Both the position numbers and the translations under genes were made by a program. Below the pieces are notes generated by a model. That model had not been told where the DNA came from. It did no database searches and saw only the letters and a program-made list of their open reading frames with translations. A DNA stretch of 64,000 nt from Gautieria morchelliformis (Eukaryota > Basidiomycota > Agaricomycetes > Gomphales > Gomphaceae): contig WHVA01000074.1 of the NCBI GenBank assembly GCA_015179125.1, positions 236,741 through 300,740 of the forward strand, in the 5' to 3' direction. Positions 46,047 to 57,095 of the stretch are shown here, piece by piece; within the stretch, counting starts at the first letter, position 1; each line of letters opens with the position of its first letter.

Positions 46047-47310
46047 TGTCATGACGTGTTTATTTCCCATACTTGCATACTCTATCCTCCCATTTCTCAC
46101 TCCATTTCCGTGTTCGCTCCTTGCCCTGTTCGGAAACCGATCTTTGCTGTTCATGCCGCTCACCATAGCCATGCCATCAACGCACGATCGACGTCCTTGG
46201 ACTGACTCAGCAGTCATCGCTGGGTCTACCACCTCCTCTGCGCAACCCTCTTCCGATGGCGTTCTGGTAATTGGATTGTCATGACCTGTGTATTTCCTGC
46301 ACCTTGTTATCCCCATTTCCCCTTTCGCTACTCCTCCTCCGTGTTCGCTCGTCCTCGCCCTCCACCTCGACCACTCCTGCCCTATGTCATCTCCGCTGGC
46401 CCTTCCTCGCATTTCGCCGAACGACCATTCGCTGCTCGCATCATTCGCCAACAGGCACACCATCAAACCACGATCAACATCCCAATCTGGCAGAATGGCT
46501 CGTCAGTAACTCCATCAGCTTCTCGATCCAACCCCCTTTTGGTGTTCATATGAGCAGGGTGCGTTCGCGGGACGTCCTACCCGTGGGTCGTGTGGGATCA
46601 ACCCAGTAGATGAAGAACCCGTGCAGGGAAGGGTATATGCGGGCCCCAAGACATGATTTCGTACATAGGTGTCCTCGCCACCTTCACCCTCCGTCATTTC
46701 ATGTTCTTCCTCTTCTCTCATTCTATTGTATGTTTATTTCATCTATGTTGTATCATGACTGCGCACCCCTATCCAACCCTGACTCACAACGGCCTCTTTC
46801 CTATTCGCTGATACCTTACGAGCATTCGATATAAGTAGTTTACATTCGCATGTATATTCCCCAGTTCAATTATCATACGTCGTTCATCTTGTGCAGCTTT
46901 GACCTCGCTGTGGTCATCGTCTTAAGCCTTCTCTTGGAGATTTCCATCTTCGACTAGCAGACAACTTAGGCATCACTGATGAGTTCTCATACTTCATCTT
47001 CGTTACCTCAGCCTTTGAACCATTTTCTGTGCTGTTGGCGAAGGGCTCCGAAGGAGCACCTTCGCCAGCAAAGGGATTGTCGAGACTTAGACAGCCCTTC
47101 CGTGAGACCTTGCACGTTACATCGTCAAGAGCCACGGGCTATTTCGCTACGACTGTAGATAGGGGGAGCCCCATTCAGGCAACCCTCTTACCTTGTGAAC
47201 ATTCATTGGTTCACCTATTCGCCGAACGGCATACTTATTCGCACAAGTTATTCGGGCATTCGCTGTGTTCACTAATACACGATATTAACGCCTGAAAACC
47301 AATCTTGACA
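46047..47310 (-). repeat. LTR-A copy 5 (full length)
   Basis: 1264 bp, TGTCATGACGTG ... CCAATCTTGACA on the plus strand, collinear with copy 3. Flanking 5-mers (CAAGG and ATTGC) do not match. Plus-strand open frames inside (46281-46553 and others) parallel those in copy 3 and simply reflect the repeat. Confidence 0.7.
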
Positions 47311-47488
47311 ATTGCCTTCCATCCGTATTAACTTGGACTAGTTCTTACATGGATTGCAACCAAGGTACAAATATTAAATTATTTCCGGAGTTGTGCTGCA
47401 GCATTGTTTGATATTCTTTGAGTCTCGTAAACGACATGTTCTGATAGATTGAAGTGTTAGCAATAACACCAAAGTCCTGAAGGGTTCC

Positions 47489-49062
47489 AAAACAGTAATT
47501 ACTATGGTGCAGTCAACCCACAGAACTTCCGACTAATTTTTACAAATCAACAACTGTCAGAATCCCTCCAGGCAAAACCTTACTTGCTTGCACCCATTCT
47601 CTGAGCAAACATTGTGATGGACTCCGAGAAGCTTCATGCTGACATCTCAGCCAATCTGGCATCAGACCCCATAGCCTGTCGGCATCTTGGTGATAGTTAT
47701 GACCTGAGAGGGACACAAACTGACAATGGCTTCCTCCGCCTCAATGGCCACATATATGTTCCCAAAGCTGACAATCTCCAGCTCCAAGTACTCCAGTACA
47801 AACATGATCATGTACTCTCAGGACATTTTGGCCAAAACAAGACCTTAGCATTAATCCAATGGGAATATACATGGCCCGCCCTCTGGTCTTTTGTCATCGA
47901 CTTCTGCAAGTCATGTACCACTTGCTTGTGTTCGAAGTCTCAGCATCATCACCCTTATGGCTCCCTCAAGCAGCTCCCAATACCCAAACAGCCTTGGAAT
48001 TCCATCTCAATGGATTTCATAGAGCAGCTGCCAGCATCTTCATCCCGATGTGCAACACAATCACTTCCACAGACCTTGTCTGTCCATTCATCTTGCATGT
48101 ATTCTCGAAGCACAGTGTCCCCAGCCACGTGACATCGGACCAAGGATCGGAATTTGTCTTGCACTTTTTCTGGTCCCTCGGCAAAGCTCTCAATATGAAA
48201 TTGCATTTCACCTCGGGTCATCATCCCAAAGGTGACAGTCAAACTGACCATGTAAACCAAACTCTGGAACAGTATCTTCATGTATTGCAACTATCAGCAG
48301 GACAACTGGTCCAAGTTGCTACCACTCGCCGAGTTTGCATACAACAATGCTCCGAATGCCACGACTGGCATCTTGCCCTTCTGTGCCAACAAGGGTTACA
48401 ACCCAAACCTCACAGTTCACCCGGAACAGGACCTCACTTCCTCTTGGGCCTGAGACTTCACAGTTGATCTTGAACAGCTTCATCCTGCCTTGGAAGAGAA
48501 AATTAAAATAGCTCAATCTCAGTACCAGGTCTTGGCTGGCACGTGTTGCGCTCCTGCCCCTGAGTTCCCAATTGGATCCTTAGCGTTTGTCAAAACGCAG
48601 TTCTTCCGGACAACCCGGCCCTTAAAGAAGTTAGCTGAAAAGTACCTTGGCCCCTTCGAGATCATTGGCCAGGCTGGATCCAGAGCTTACATCCTTTGGC
48701 TTCCTGACAGCCTTCAGGCGGTCCACCCGGTCTTCCATGTCTCCATGCTCGAACCCACAACCCCAAACACAATCCCAAATCAGGTTCAGTCTCTGCCGCC
48801 TCCAATCAAGATCAATGGTGAGACAGAGTACGAGATTTCCGAGATCTTAGACTCCAAGATCAACTGACGCTGTAGACCTTATAATCTCATGTACCCTGTC
48901 CATTGGGCTGGTTATGAAGATACCAATGAAGAGACGTCATGGGTCCTTGTGACTGAGCTCGACCATGCTTCTGAGATTGTGACTGACTTCCACTCAGCCT
49001 ACCCTGCCAAGCCTGACCATGTGTTCCATGAACCTGAGCTTCGGCTCTCTTATTTTCCTTGA
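47489..49062 (+). pseudogene. Chromovirus 2, pol 3' fragment (integrase to chromodomain)
   Basis: Starts at about 47489 in the RNase H-integrase linker ('AVNPQNFRLIFTNQQL', matching the corresponding part of chromovirus 1), then the integrase zinc finger ('HDHVLSGHFGQNKT', 'CKSCTTC'), core 'SMDFIEQLP', 'TSDQGSEF', 'QTLEQYLH', GPF module 'YLGPFEIIGQAG', 'VHPVFHVSMLEP', and chromodomain 'YPVHWAGYED', 'ETSWVLVTELDHASE'. Frames shift near 48035, 48285 and 48450, and a stop (48865-48867) precedes the chromodomain. Gag, protease and RT are absent. Same lineage as chromovirus 1 but clearly older. Confidence 0.85.
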
Positions 49063-49549
49063 CTCTTTATATGGCCATTTTCTTAGTTAGACCAAAAACA
49101 CTCATTTTGCCATGTTCAAATCGGCCGCTTTCCTGAATACTTACACTTGTAGTTCTTGGCTTTCCCCTCTCTAAGTTCTGTCTATCCATCAATCCATCCC
49201 CTCTATCCTCTCCTGTTCCTTTTCCTTTGCCTTCCTGAAACAAATACCAAGAAAATTCCCAAACCACATTCCTGAAACTCCCGAACCCATAGTTACATTC
49301 ACTCATAAAACCTGGCATCATCCATCTCCACGTCTCTGTCCATTTCCTTCTGTTTCCCCTTTCCCTTGTCCCACCTTTCTTCTTCCTTTTCCTTCCCCTT
49401 TCCCTTTCCAACCCCCGAAACCACTTCCAAATCCAAGCATGAACCCAAATCCGAACCCAAGCTCAGTCCTATCCCGAACCTTGGTCTGGCTCGGTTCCCA
49501 TTCCAAACACTTAGTATGAGACCCAGCCTTAACAGACATGACTGATATT
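49063..49549. other. Pyrimidine-rich tail of chromovirus 2
   Basis: On the plus strand strongly C/T-rich (for example 49140-49220 and 49320-49420). A minus-strand frame at 49411-49067 encodes a very basic peptide (MERERGRKRKKKGG...). By position it corresponds to where chromovirus 1 carries its antisense gene, so it may be an eroded relative, but no cysteine cluster is visible. Confidence 0.35.
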
Positions 49550-49907
49550 ATAGTAGACAGTCCCATATGTGGACGTATGGGACAGCTACCTCAGGAGAGA
49601 GGTACAGAGGTGGCAGATCCCTTGCCAAGTGCCTGCATGCATGCAGCACAAGGAATCACATATTTTGTGTTCATTTCTATCCCCCTGACACAGTCCACTG
49701 ACTATGACTCCTAAACTTTGTGGACAGGAGCATTGTGTATTATTCCCAAGTCCCCGCTTAGATAGTTATCAGCAGGATATCATCCCCATATCTCAGGGAC
49801 TATTTCTGACCCAATGCAGCCTGTGGATCATTTCCCATATCAATATGTACTATTCCAACACATTCTCTCAATATCTTGAACACTAGTAGTCACCACTATT
49901 ATAGTAT
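49550..49907 (+). repeat. LTR-B copy 2, left part (site not occupied by LTR-A)
   Basis: Aligns with 30690-30752 plus 32279-32560: 'CTACCTCAGGAGAGAGGTAC', 'CTTGCCAAGTG', 'TGCATGCATGCAGC', 'CCCCCTGACACAGTCCACTGA', 'CAAGTCCCCGCTTAGATAG'. The CATGC site that holds LTR-A copy 1 at 30753 is uninterrupted here. The repeat is in turn interrupted at 49908 by a CACTA-type element and resumes at about 51085. Confidence 0.6.
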
Positions 49908-51081
49908 CACTAGGTGCAACTCACTGTTTGTTTACCATAGCCCACAGCAATCAATAGTGAAAAAAGAGGAAATCTGGTAATAATGTGAGACTATGTCAAA
50001 TGGTGAAGAATTCTTTCCTTTTTTTTTTTTTACAATTTAAGACATCAAGAAAATCACCATGACCAGCAACCGAACTGGGGCATGCGGTTGACATAGTCAC
50101 TCACTGCAAGAAGGATGAAATTCTCAATTTGTAAATACATGATGAAAACACATTCTTTACTTTTAGTACACACATGGTTCTCAAAATTTCCCATACATGT
50201 CTAAAACTTTTTGTTCCCTGTACATATTAGAGCATCTTGGAAAGCTTTATGTTTTCTGGAATGTTTTAGACACTAGGAGACATGAAGATAAGGGTATTCT
50301 GCATGTCACCTGGTCTCTAGAACATTCCAGAAAACATAAAGTTTTCCAAAACCCTCTAATACACACATGGAACAAAAAGTTTTAGACATGTATGGGCAAT
50401 TTTGAGAACCAGTTTTCATTGCATAGTTCCAAATTGTGAATTTCATCCTTTTCACAGTGACTTCTAGGAGGATATTAGCAATGAGTGAAAGCCCATCTGG
50501 GGGGAATGGCTGGATCATGTGATTAATTGTCATCTAAAACTCTATCTCTTCTGTCAATACAAATGGGTCAGCCATCTTTTATAGACATATCTACTGAACA
50601 ACAGAGTAACAGCTATACATGTCATGGAGCATCATGCCAACTCTGGGAAATACACCTACCCTCCACTTTTGTGTGAAGTTTCCAGGCACTCCCCTTCCTG
50701 TGCTAGATGTGTGCACCATAGATGTGATTGCATAAGCTGAGTTCAAAATGCGCCGTGCCCACGGGATCTGCTGTTCGCACATGATCCCCCCTGCCCTAGA
50801 AAGGAAAGGGCATGGCCAGCGCCTGCCTGAATCATGCTTCTCATCCCAACTGTTTCTTCAAAAAAGTGAATAAAGGCAAATAATTATTTCTTGCATCTTA
50901 TGCAGCAAATATGATTTATTTTGTCACAGTTTATTTCTTATAAATGTTCATCTGGTTTTATTCAGATTTTCTTGATGTTTTAAATTGTACACAAAAAGGA
51001 AGGATTCTTCACCAGACTTCCTCCTTTTCCACCATTTGTTGGTGTAGGTTACAGTAAACAAACAGTGACTTGCACCTAGTG
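49908..51081. mobile_element. Non-autonomous CACTA-type element, copy 1
   Basis: Ends CACTAGGTGCAACTCACTGTTTG... and ...CAAACAGTGACTTGCACCTAGTG form inverted repeats that extend, with gaps, over about 150 bp (GTTTACC..., the ATAGTGAAAA block, the CATCAAGAAAATC block). TAT is duplicated at 49905-49907 and 51082-51084. Termini in CACTA with a 3-bp duplication define the CACTA (En/Spm, CMC) class. The 1174-bp body has no transposase I can see; small frames such as 50782-50591 (minus) are unrecognised. A nested foldback lies at about 50095-50463. Confidence 0.7.
50095..50463. repeat. Foldback element nested in CACTA copy 1
   Basis: Two arms of about 130 bp in inverted orientation: left AGTCACTCACTGCAAGAAGG..., then GGTTCTCAAAATTTCCCATA and TGTCTAAAACTTTTTGTTCC; right the complement ending CCTTTTCACAGTGACT. 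The arms continue inward through the CTTTATGTTTTCTGGAATGTT block, leaving a small central loop (about 50270-50315). Confidence 0.6.
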
Positions 51082-51084
51082 TAT

Positions 51085-51784
51085 GGGTGGGTAGCTACTA
51101 TTGACTGTATGAAATATCTGAGGCAGATATAGCAGATAGCTATAGACTCCACTGTGTTGTTTTGAGCAACTGAAGTCATGATATGTTTGTTACCCTTGAC
51201 TGGAAGTTGTTATCAGTTGGTGTGTTGTTGTTGTCACTGCGTGTGGTGCTAGTTCATACAACCGATGTTCTTGGACTCACTTCAGGCCTTCATTGTGGCT
51301 TGAAAGCTATATTCTCCTCACATCTATCTATGAACCTTATGACTCCCAAGTCCATATGCAACAACTGTTGCAAGACTTGTAACACACAGGATGGCATTTC
51401 TTGTGAACTGTAATTGTTTTCATTGACTCTGCATGAACACCCACTGGTGAAACTTGCAAATTATATATATATATATATATTAGCTCTTCCTGACGTGTTG
51501 CTACTATTATAATGGCGCCATGATCGCGGTGGTTCTCATTTACACCCTCAATTTTGAGTCTTGTGAGGCCAGCTGTAGGAATATTATTACCAACGAGCAG
51601 TACATTTTTTGCGGTCGCTGAACAGTGACGCCCCGCCAAGGATTAATGTTCTCACTTGGGAGAGTCAATGGTGATTACTGTCCCAATTATTTAGCATACA
51701 CCATAATCTCTGCATTAAATAAGAGCGATATATACAACATGATTGCAGATGCTACATAATAAATGCACAGGTTCAGTGCCACAG
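51085..51784. other. LTR-B continuation and 3' flank of the membrane-protein gene
   Basis: 51085-51105 continues LTR-B ('GGGTAGCTACTATTGAC'). Beyond that there is no recognisable gene. A (TA)n microsatellite lies at 51462-51480. Small frames at 51183-51413 (plus) and 51337-51639 (minus) have no domain. Confidence 0.35.
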
Positions 51785-53559
51785 CTAGAGAGGCTTGGTG
51801 GCCGGTCGCTCTCCACTTGCTGGGACGGTCTGAAATGGGACGGTTGCATCTGCGAGGGCCGTGCTGGGCTTGAACACATCACTCAGCTCAAGATGTTCTA
51901 AGCTTGTCAAACCCACTCCACCCACTCCAGTTGTGGTTCCACGAAGACGAAGAACTAGACGTGAAGAGGCGATAGCCACAGTTGCGACGAGCCACCTGAC
52001 AAACAGAAGATTTTTAGGATATGAATTTATAAATAACGTTTATTCCTACGCCACGCCCATATTCTCTAGTGGACCATTTGCATGGGCAATAGCGAAATAG
52101 GAAGCCTGGAGATCCGAGGCTAGAAAAAAGATCGATTAGAAGAATAATAGCCAGTGAGACGTAAATGATTCTCTTACCGAAGACCCTGAAAATCACCCCA
52201 GACAGACAGTTGGAGATAATGAATGTACGCAACAAAGTAGGGAGACTTACACCACAAACCAGACTGCACCATCTTTAACGAATAATGTTAAAAGTGGGGC
52301 GAGTTTGTTTCCCTCACGAAAGATAGTAGAGAGGGTGGTACCACTGAGGCGGCGCACAACTTGGATGAACTTGACTAGCGTCAGAACGAAGAATATGACT
52401 AAGAAAACATGGTGATCAAGTACACGCGAGGCCACGAGATGCTGTGTCTTACGATCTATCACAATTTTGGGTATCCAGGCCACCAAAAGGAGATTGGAAC
52501 GTGGATCACCATTCGCCAAGCACCCAGAAATGGGGAGCGCAGCAGATTGCGGAATGGTTTGGATGCCTCGAAGAACCACGGCGGCTACGGATATAGCTGT
52601 CTGAGTTGTAACGGGAATCAATAAATGCACGACAATAGCCAGTATGCTCACGGATATGTTTACTGTGAAAAACATTATGTTAATTAGAATGTATATTTCA
52701 GCTGACAACTCAACTGAGGTACAACGAGGACAACAAGAAAAGCACTGAATTATAATCAGTCATCAAGTAAGTAACAAAACGAGGACAAGTCCTTACTTCG
52801 ATAGTCGTGTCCGTAGATCGCATACAATCGCATAATGAGCAATACATGTACCGCGGCGGTTGAGATAATGGGGCCACTATATGCTGAAAACCATTGCCAT
52901 CCTCTACAGCTGTTGGACTGGCACATTAGGAGCTTTGATAGGACTTGCTAAAAGTGAATGCACAACTACAGTCCTAAATTCAGACTGCTGGGCGACGAAA
53001 TTAGGAGATGCACGGACATGAGTGGAATGTTGTGGCTTTGTGACCACTGTGTCTAATTCAGCAAGAGAGTCAATAAACAGAATGGCGAACACGGACCGGA
53101 CAGGGTAACGCTAAAAGAAGACCGACTGAGATGTGAAAATTAAATGAACGAGAAGGGATATTTGCGCACATAAGGTGAGTAAGGCTGTAGTATCTTGAAA
53201 TCAAGTAAAAAATCTTGGCCGTAGACCATCGGCCTCTTTACGCCGATCTTCGAGGTCAGCTGGAAATTCATTCGCAAGAAAATACGTACTTCCATATATA
53301 AGCTACCTGTTACTGGCCCCATTATGATGGTCTGCAGCGAAGTTATCGAGTATATGAGACGAACCTCTTGACCGAACGTGAGAAAGATGTCATAACAAAC
53401 CCAAGCTGTAGCGCCAGCTGTCGAGAAGATGAATAAACCAATGCATGTAGGACAAAGGCAACCAACGAGTCATGAACCTGCAGCCATGTTTACCATTCGG
53501 ATATCAGACAGAGCCGTGACTAAAGCGGCTGCCTCAGCAGCTGAACCGGCAGCCGACAT
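51785..53559 (-). CDS. DUF6533-type multi-pass membrane protein
   Basis: Start at 53559 (MSAAGSAAEAAALVTAL). Many small exons separated by about 50-60 nt introns. Coding blocks in order: 'ATAWVCYDIFLTFGQEVRLIY' near 53430-53360 (the conserved YDxxLTF-xxE signature of DUF6533, shown here in part), a block at about 53330-53200, 'VFAILFIDSLAELDT' near 53090, 'VHVLLIMRLYAIYGHDYR' near 52850-52800 (the conserved transmembrane helix ending R-x-Y-A-x-Y-G), a long hydrophobic exon 52708-52250, 'FRVFGKRIIYVSLAIILLIDL' region near 52190-52110, and a last exon with 'VAIASSRLVLRLRG' ending at 51785. Seven or so hydrophobic helices. Family of unknown function, hugely expanded in agaricomycetes, receptor-like topology. 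Exact exon edges not all fixed; it may be intact. Confidence 0.65.
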
Positions 53560-54246
53560 TTCCTAGAATGGATGGCTCCTAGGGAAGAATAATGTGTGCT
53601 TTAAAAACTCTGGAATCGAAGAATTATATAAAAAAGCACTCAATTGGCTTGAGCTGAGCTACAGACGCAACAGATCAATATGTCGGATCTCAGGTCTCAA
53701 TCATGATATTGAAGACGGCTAGCCCACCGTGTAGCTATTTCCATGTGGGAATTCGAACACGACTTCGTGGGTACATCTCAGTTGCTCGCCAGAGCGTTGT
53801 TTCCACAGTGCCGGGTACTAGTACTCTCCATCTCTCAGTAACCAAGACCGAGTCCGACGCGCACAAGCGGAGGGTGAGTCCTGCACATGCGTCCAGTATG
53901 TCTGTAGCGAGGGTCGGGCTTAACGCTGGAGCGCCACAGAGGGGCACGGTGATGGGGACGTGAATGCAGCAACGGACTATGTGAGCATGGACACGGCGGC
54001 TGGATGAGGAGTGACGTGAATGAACATTGAAGCGGCTGTGTTCGCGACGACCTGTTGAGCCCATTGCATGCCTGACAGCAAAACAGTCTGTACGTCTATC
54101 TGCATTCAGCGCGTAGTGGGGTCTTCCTCAGGAATGATCTTCTACCGTAGACAACATATGTCGGAAAAATCCGAATTACCTGATCTGCAGGCCTGCTAGC
54201 CTGATCCGGCTGTCACCATCCCAATGGGTCCTGATCAAGCGTCATA
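53560..54246. other. Upstream region of the membrane-protein gene
   Basis: No supportable gene. Overlapping frames on both strands at 53703-54064 without recognisable domains; promoter of the DUF6533 gene expected in the first 100-200 bp. Confidence 0.4.
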
Positions 54247-55385
54247 ATTAGGGCTCGGCACCGTACCCGTACTACAGTTGCGGACAATCAAAGCCCACCA
54301 ATTTGATATCTCATGATCGGAATTTTTTTTGGACAAACTGAGTTCAGAATCGGATTCAGCGGGTCGAAATACGTCATAAAACACATCTTTTATATTTTTC
54401 CTATAACTTTTGAAGGTGGCCAAATTTTTTGGACCAAAAATTTGAAAAATATGTATGCTAAGTTGGGTTCAAAACAGCATGTAGTGATGTAATAGCTCTG
54501 TTTTAACCCTGCCATTGTTGTTTTTTCTTCCAGAATATATTTTGGTACACTTGGTCATTGAGTCGTTGTGCACCCGGTGCACAATATTTGCATGGGCTGA
54601 CTAAGCTCGTGAGTCTGGCATTGATCAGTTGACTTGGGTCGATTAGAAAACGACGTCGAGTAGTTAGATAGAGCTCCTAAGCTTTCGCTTTCGGGGCAGT
54701 ATGGAGTAACCAATGTCAACGAGCCATTGAAGAGGATACAGCTGTGAGGTGGGAGACCTGTAGAACAAAGGAGTTAAAAATATAATATGTTATTCTTTAT
54801 TACTCTAGATTTCACAGTCTTTTATATACTAAATAAAATGTCAGTGTATTATGTTGGAGTTTGTAATCTTCGCTGTATTTTGTGGGGTGCACTCGGCGCC
54901 TAATAAGACCTAAGCCGTTCTTTCCTACTGCGACCACCCCATAAACTTCTACATATTACTCTAAGCTGCTGTGTCGATGTCGTGCCGGCGCACGGGCACC
55001 CAGTCTCACCACGGTTACGTGCGTGCCTGTTCCGGGCTGAGTCATCCTCCGGATTACTACAACTTCCACTTGTTTTTCCGCCACAACCGTTAGCCTGAAC
55101 TTAATTTGGCAAACGTAACCATGTTCAGCTCATTGAGAGCTGTCGATTGCGCATTTTTTCATATTTTTCCCAAATATTTTGCAGGGTGGCCAAATTTTCA
55201 GCGTTGTCAGCCCAAAAATTTTTGAAATAAGGAAATCGGCTCGTAGAATTATGTTCATCAAGGTGTGATGTACATGTTCTAGCAGTTTTTGACTATTCAG
55301 GATGTTTGTGGCAGTGTGCATAAATGGGGCCTCCAAATTAGCGAGTTTGATTGTCCGCAACTGTAACCGTACTTACGGTGCCCGT
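54247..55385. mobile_element. TIR element of about 1.1 kb, non-coding
   Basis: Left end (GGGCTCGGCACCGTACCCG..., ACAGTTGCGGACAATCAAA..., CCAATTTGAT) is repeated inverted at the right end (...AAATTAGCGAGTTTGATTGT CCGCAACTGT..., CTTACGGTGCCCG). The arms are about 60 bp and about 75% alike. Subterminal regions also share an 'AAGGTGGCCAAATTTTTTGG'-like string (near 54415 and 55190). No coding capacity. The exact borders and target duplication could not be fixed. Confidence 0.45.
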
Positions 55386-55429
55386 ATTACAGTGCCATAC
55401 CCGTACCGTTGCTCACTGGAGCATATCTG

Positions 55430-55592
55430 TGTTGGAGTACTACAGCGAGCGCTAGAAGCTACTAGAAGATTAGTAAGCTTGGTCACAGGATATTTAAGTC
55501 GAGTCACCGTAGTTAGATTCCTTACGCGTTTGACAGAGCTCAGACAAACGCGATTATTGTTAACTCTCAAGGTCCGCACCGAAAACCTAACA
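55430..55592 (+). repeat. 5' LTR of the TRIM-like element
   Basis: 163 bp, TG...CA. Differs from the 3' copy by one 3-bp indel and about six substitutions. Confidence 0.75.
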
Positions 55593-56163
55593 CAAACACG
55601 TCACGGGTGGCTCCCGTTAACCACAGCTGAACTGCGGACAAGAGAGACCTCGAATCGAGGCGACTCGACGTACAAAGACCCGCGGGCAGTTCCGGGCATC
55701 GAACAAAGTCCTCACCTTTTCGAGCCACCACCAATCACAACTACTGCCAATTTTGCAATCAACGACAGCTGCAATAGAGACGGGTGCGGAAGTACGGCGC
55801 GCAGGAAACCCCAGCGGATGCCTGAGGTAGCGGCCAACCGCAGTCTCGTTGTGAGCCAGAGGGACAGAAGGGCTCTACTGGAGGGAACGCTGAACCGGGT
55901 GATTAGCTGGATGGGCAAGGGAATGTTGGTGATGAGGTGACGAATTGGATGAAGAAATCAAGAAAATTACTTCGAGGTGTATCACACAGGGGAACGATGA
56001 CCGGTGACTGACTTTCCCACAAGCGCACGGACTCACACACTTTTTGGATCATTGCACCTCAATGCTGCATGAAATGGAGATTCAGATGGAACTCAGGGAT
56101 TCATGGCAAGCTAGGTTTGAGGGGGTGCATCGTATATTGTGAGCTTCTACGCTCGAGGGGGTG

Positions 56164-56323
56164 TGTTGGAGTATGGCGAGCGCTAGAAGCTACTAGAATA
56201 TTAGTAAGCTTGGTCACAGGATATTTAAGTCGAGTCACCGTAGTTAGATTCCTTACACGTTTGACAGAGCTCAGACAAACGCGATTATTGTTAACTCTCG
56301 AGGTCTGCACCGAAAACCTAACA
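56164..56323 (+). repeat. 3' LTR of the TRIM-like element
   Basis: 160 bp, TGTTGGAGTATGGCG ... AACCTAACA, followed directly by the ATCTG target duplicate. Confidence 0.75.
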
Positions 56324-56440
56324 ATCTGACCGTATGACGGTGACGGCAGGAATGACCCCCGTATGACGCCGTATGAATACGGCCGTATGTATGCAGTGTA
56401 CGGGTGACGCAGTTATGTAAGGTAACTGTGCTTCAAACAT

Positions 56441-56578
56441 TGCATAAGTACCCGTACACCCAGTTTGTGCTACCCAATACTTCCAACCATACGCTTTGCC
56501 ATCCACTGCATAAGTACCCGTACACCCAGTTTGTGCTACCCAATACTTCCAACCATACGCTTTGCCATCCACTGCATA
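56441..56578. repeat. 66-bp tandem repeat, two copies
   Basis: Unit TGCATAAGTACCCGTACACC... repeats at 56441 and 56507 with near-perfect identity and a short third start at about 56573. 66 is a multiple of three, so the minus-strand frame (56593-56318) stays open, but it has no recognised domain. Confidence 0.75.
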
Positions 56579-57095
56579 CGTTCCTCTCCACACCCCCCGG
56601 CCCCGGCGCCGTAATGGGGCTACAAAGCAGTCTTTCTAGCAGCCATTAAGTAGCATAACTTCTGCATTATACCCTGACTTGGATCATTGAAGCTTATAGG
56701 AACATCATAATCTTACCGGTCAGTATCTCAACTCACCAAGCGTCGGTCACAACATCAGGCTTTGGAAACCATATAACAACTGATCAACTACCTTTCCATT
56801 ATCAGTCCTGAATATGTACTCTTACAATCTGGCGGCCTCATGGTCCATATATTGCCTGATATTGAAATAAAGAGTTTTCTGACATATATACTGAGTCGGA
56901 CTGCCAGGATCGCAAGGGACATGTGAGTAAGAGAGTCTGTCTGCATCGCTGCAAAAATAAACATTCTGTGCTTTGCATCCTTGTATAAATTATGGATATG
57001 CCTGTGCAAAGTAACAGTGCAGCCCCGCCGCTTGCTCACAGTGGCTCAATGTACACGATGTGGCGGCTTCCAGGTTTACAGCTCGATCTGTATTA
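56579..57095. other. Unassigned intergenic DNA
   Basis: No gene supported. A minus-strand frame at 57039-56788 (83 codons) is unrecognised. Ends at the TTA target duplicate of the second CACTA-type element. Confidence 0.35.

Larger units (their letters stand above)
55430..56323 (+). mobile_element. TRIM-like mini-LTR retroelement, 5-bp duplication ATCTG
   Basis: Two direct repeats, 55430-55592 (163 bp) and 56164-56323 (160 bp), both TGTTGGAGTA ... CCGAAAACCTAACA, about 95% identical, flank a 571-bp internal part. A purine tract (CGAGGGGGTG) immediately precedes the 3' repeat. ATCTG is duplicated exactly on both sides (55425-55429 and 56324-56328). Size and lack of pol define a terminal-repeat retrotransposon in miniature; it needs enzymes from another element. 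A 212-codon open frame (55302-55940) crosses the 5' LTR and part of the interior and shows no known domain. Confidence 0.75.

Noticed and set aside
55302-55940. 212-codon open frame as a possible host gene
   Set aside because: It begins in the TIR element, crosses the TRIM 5' LTR and ends in the TRIM interior; a 100-bp part recurs in the 3' LTR. It is composite.
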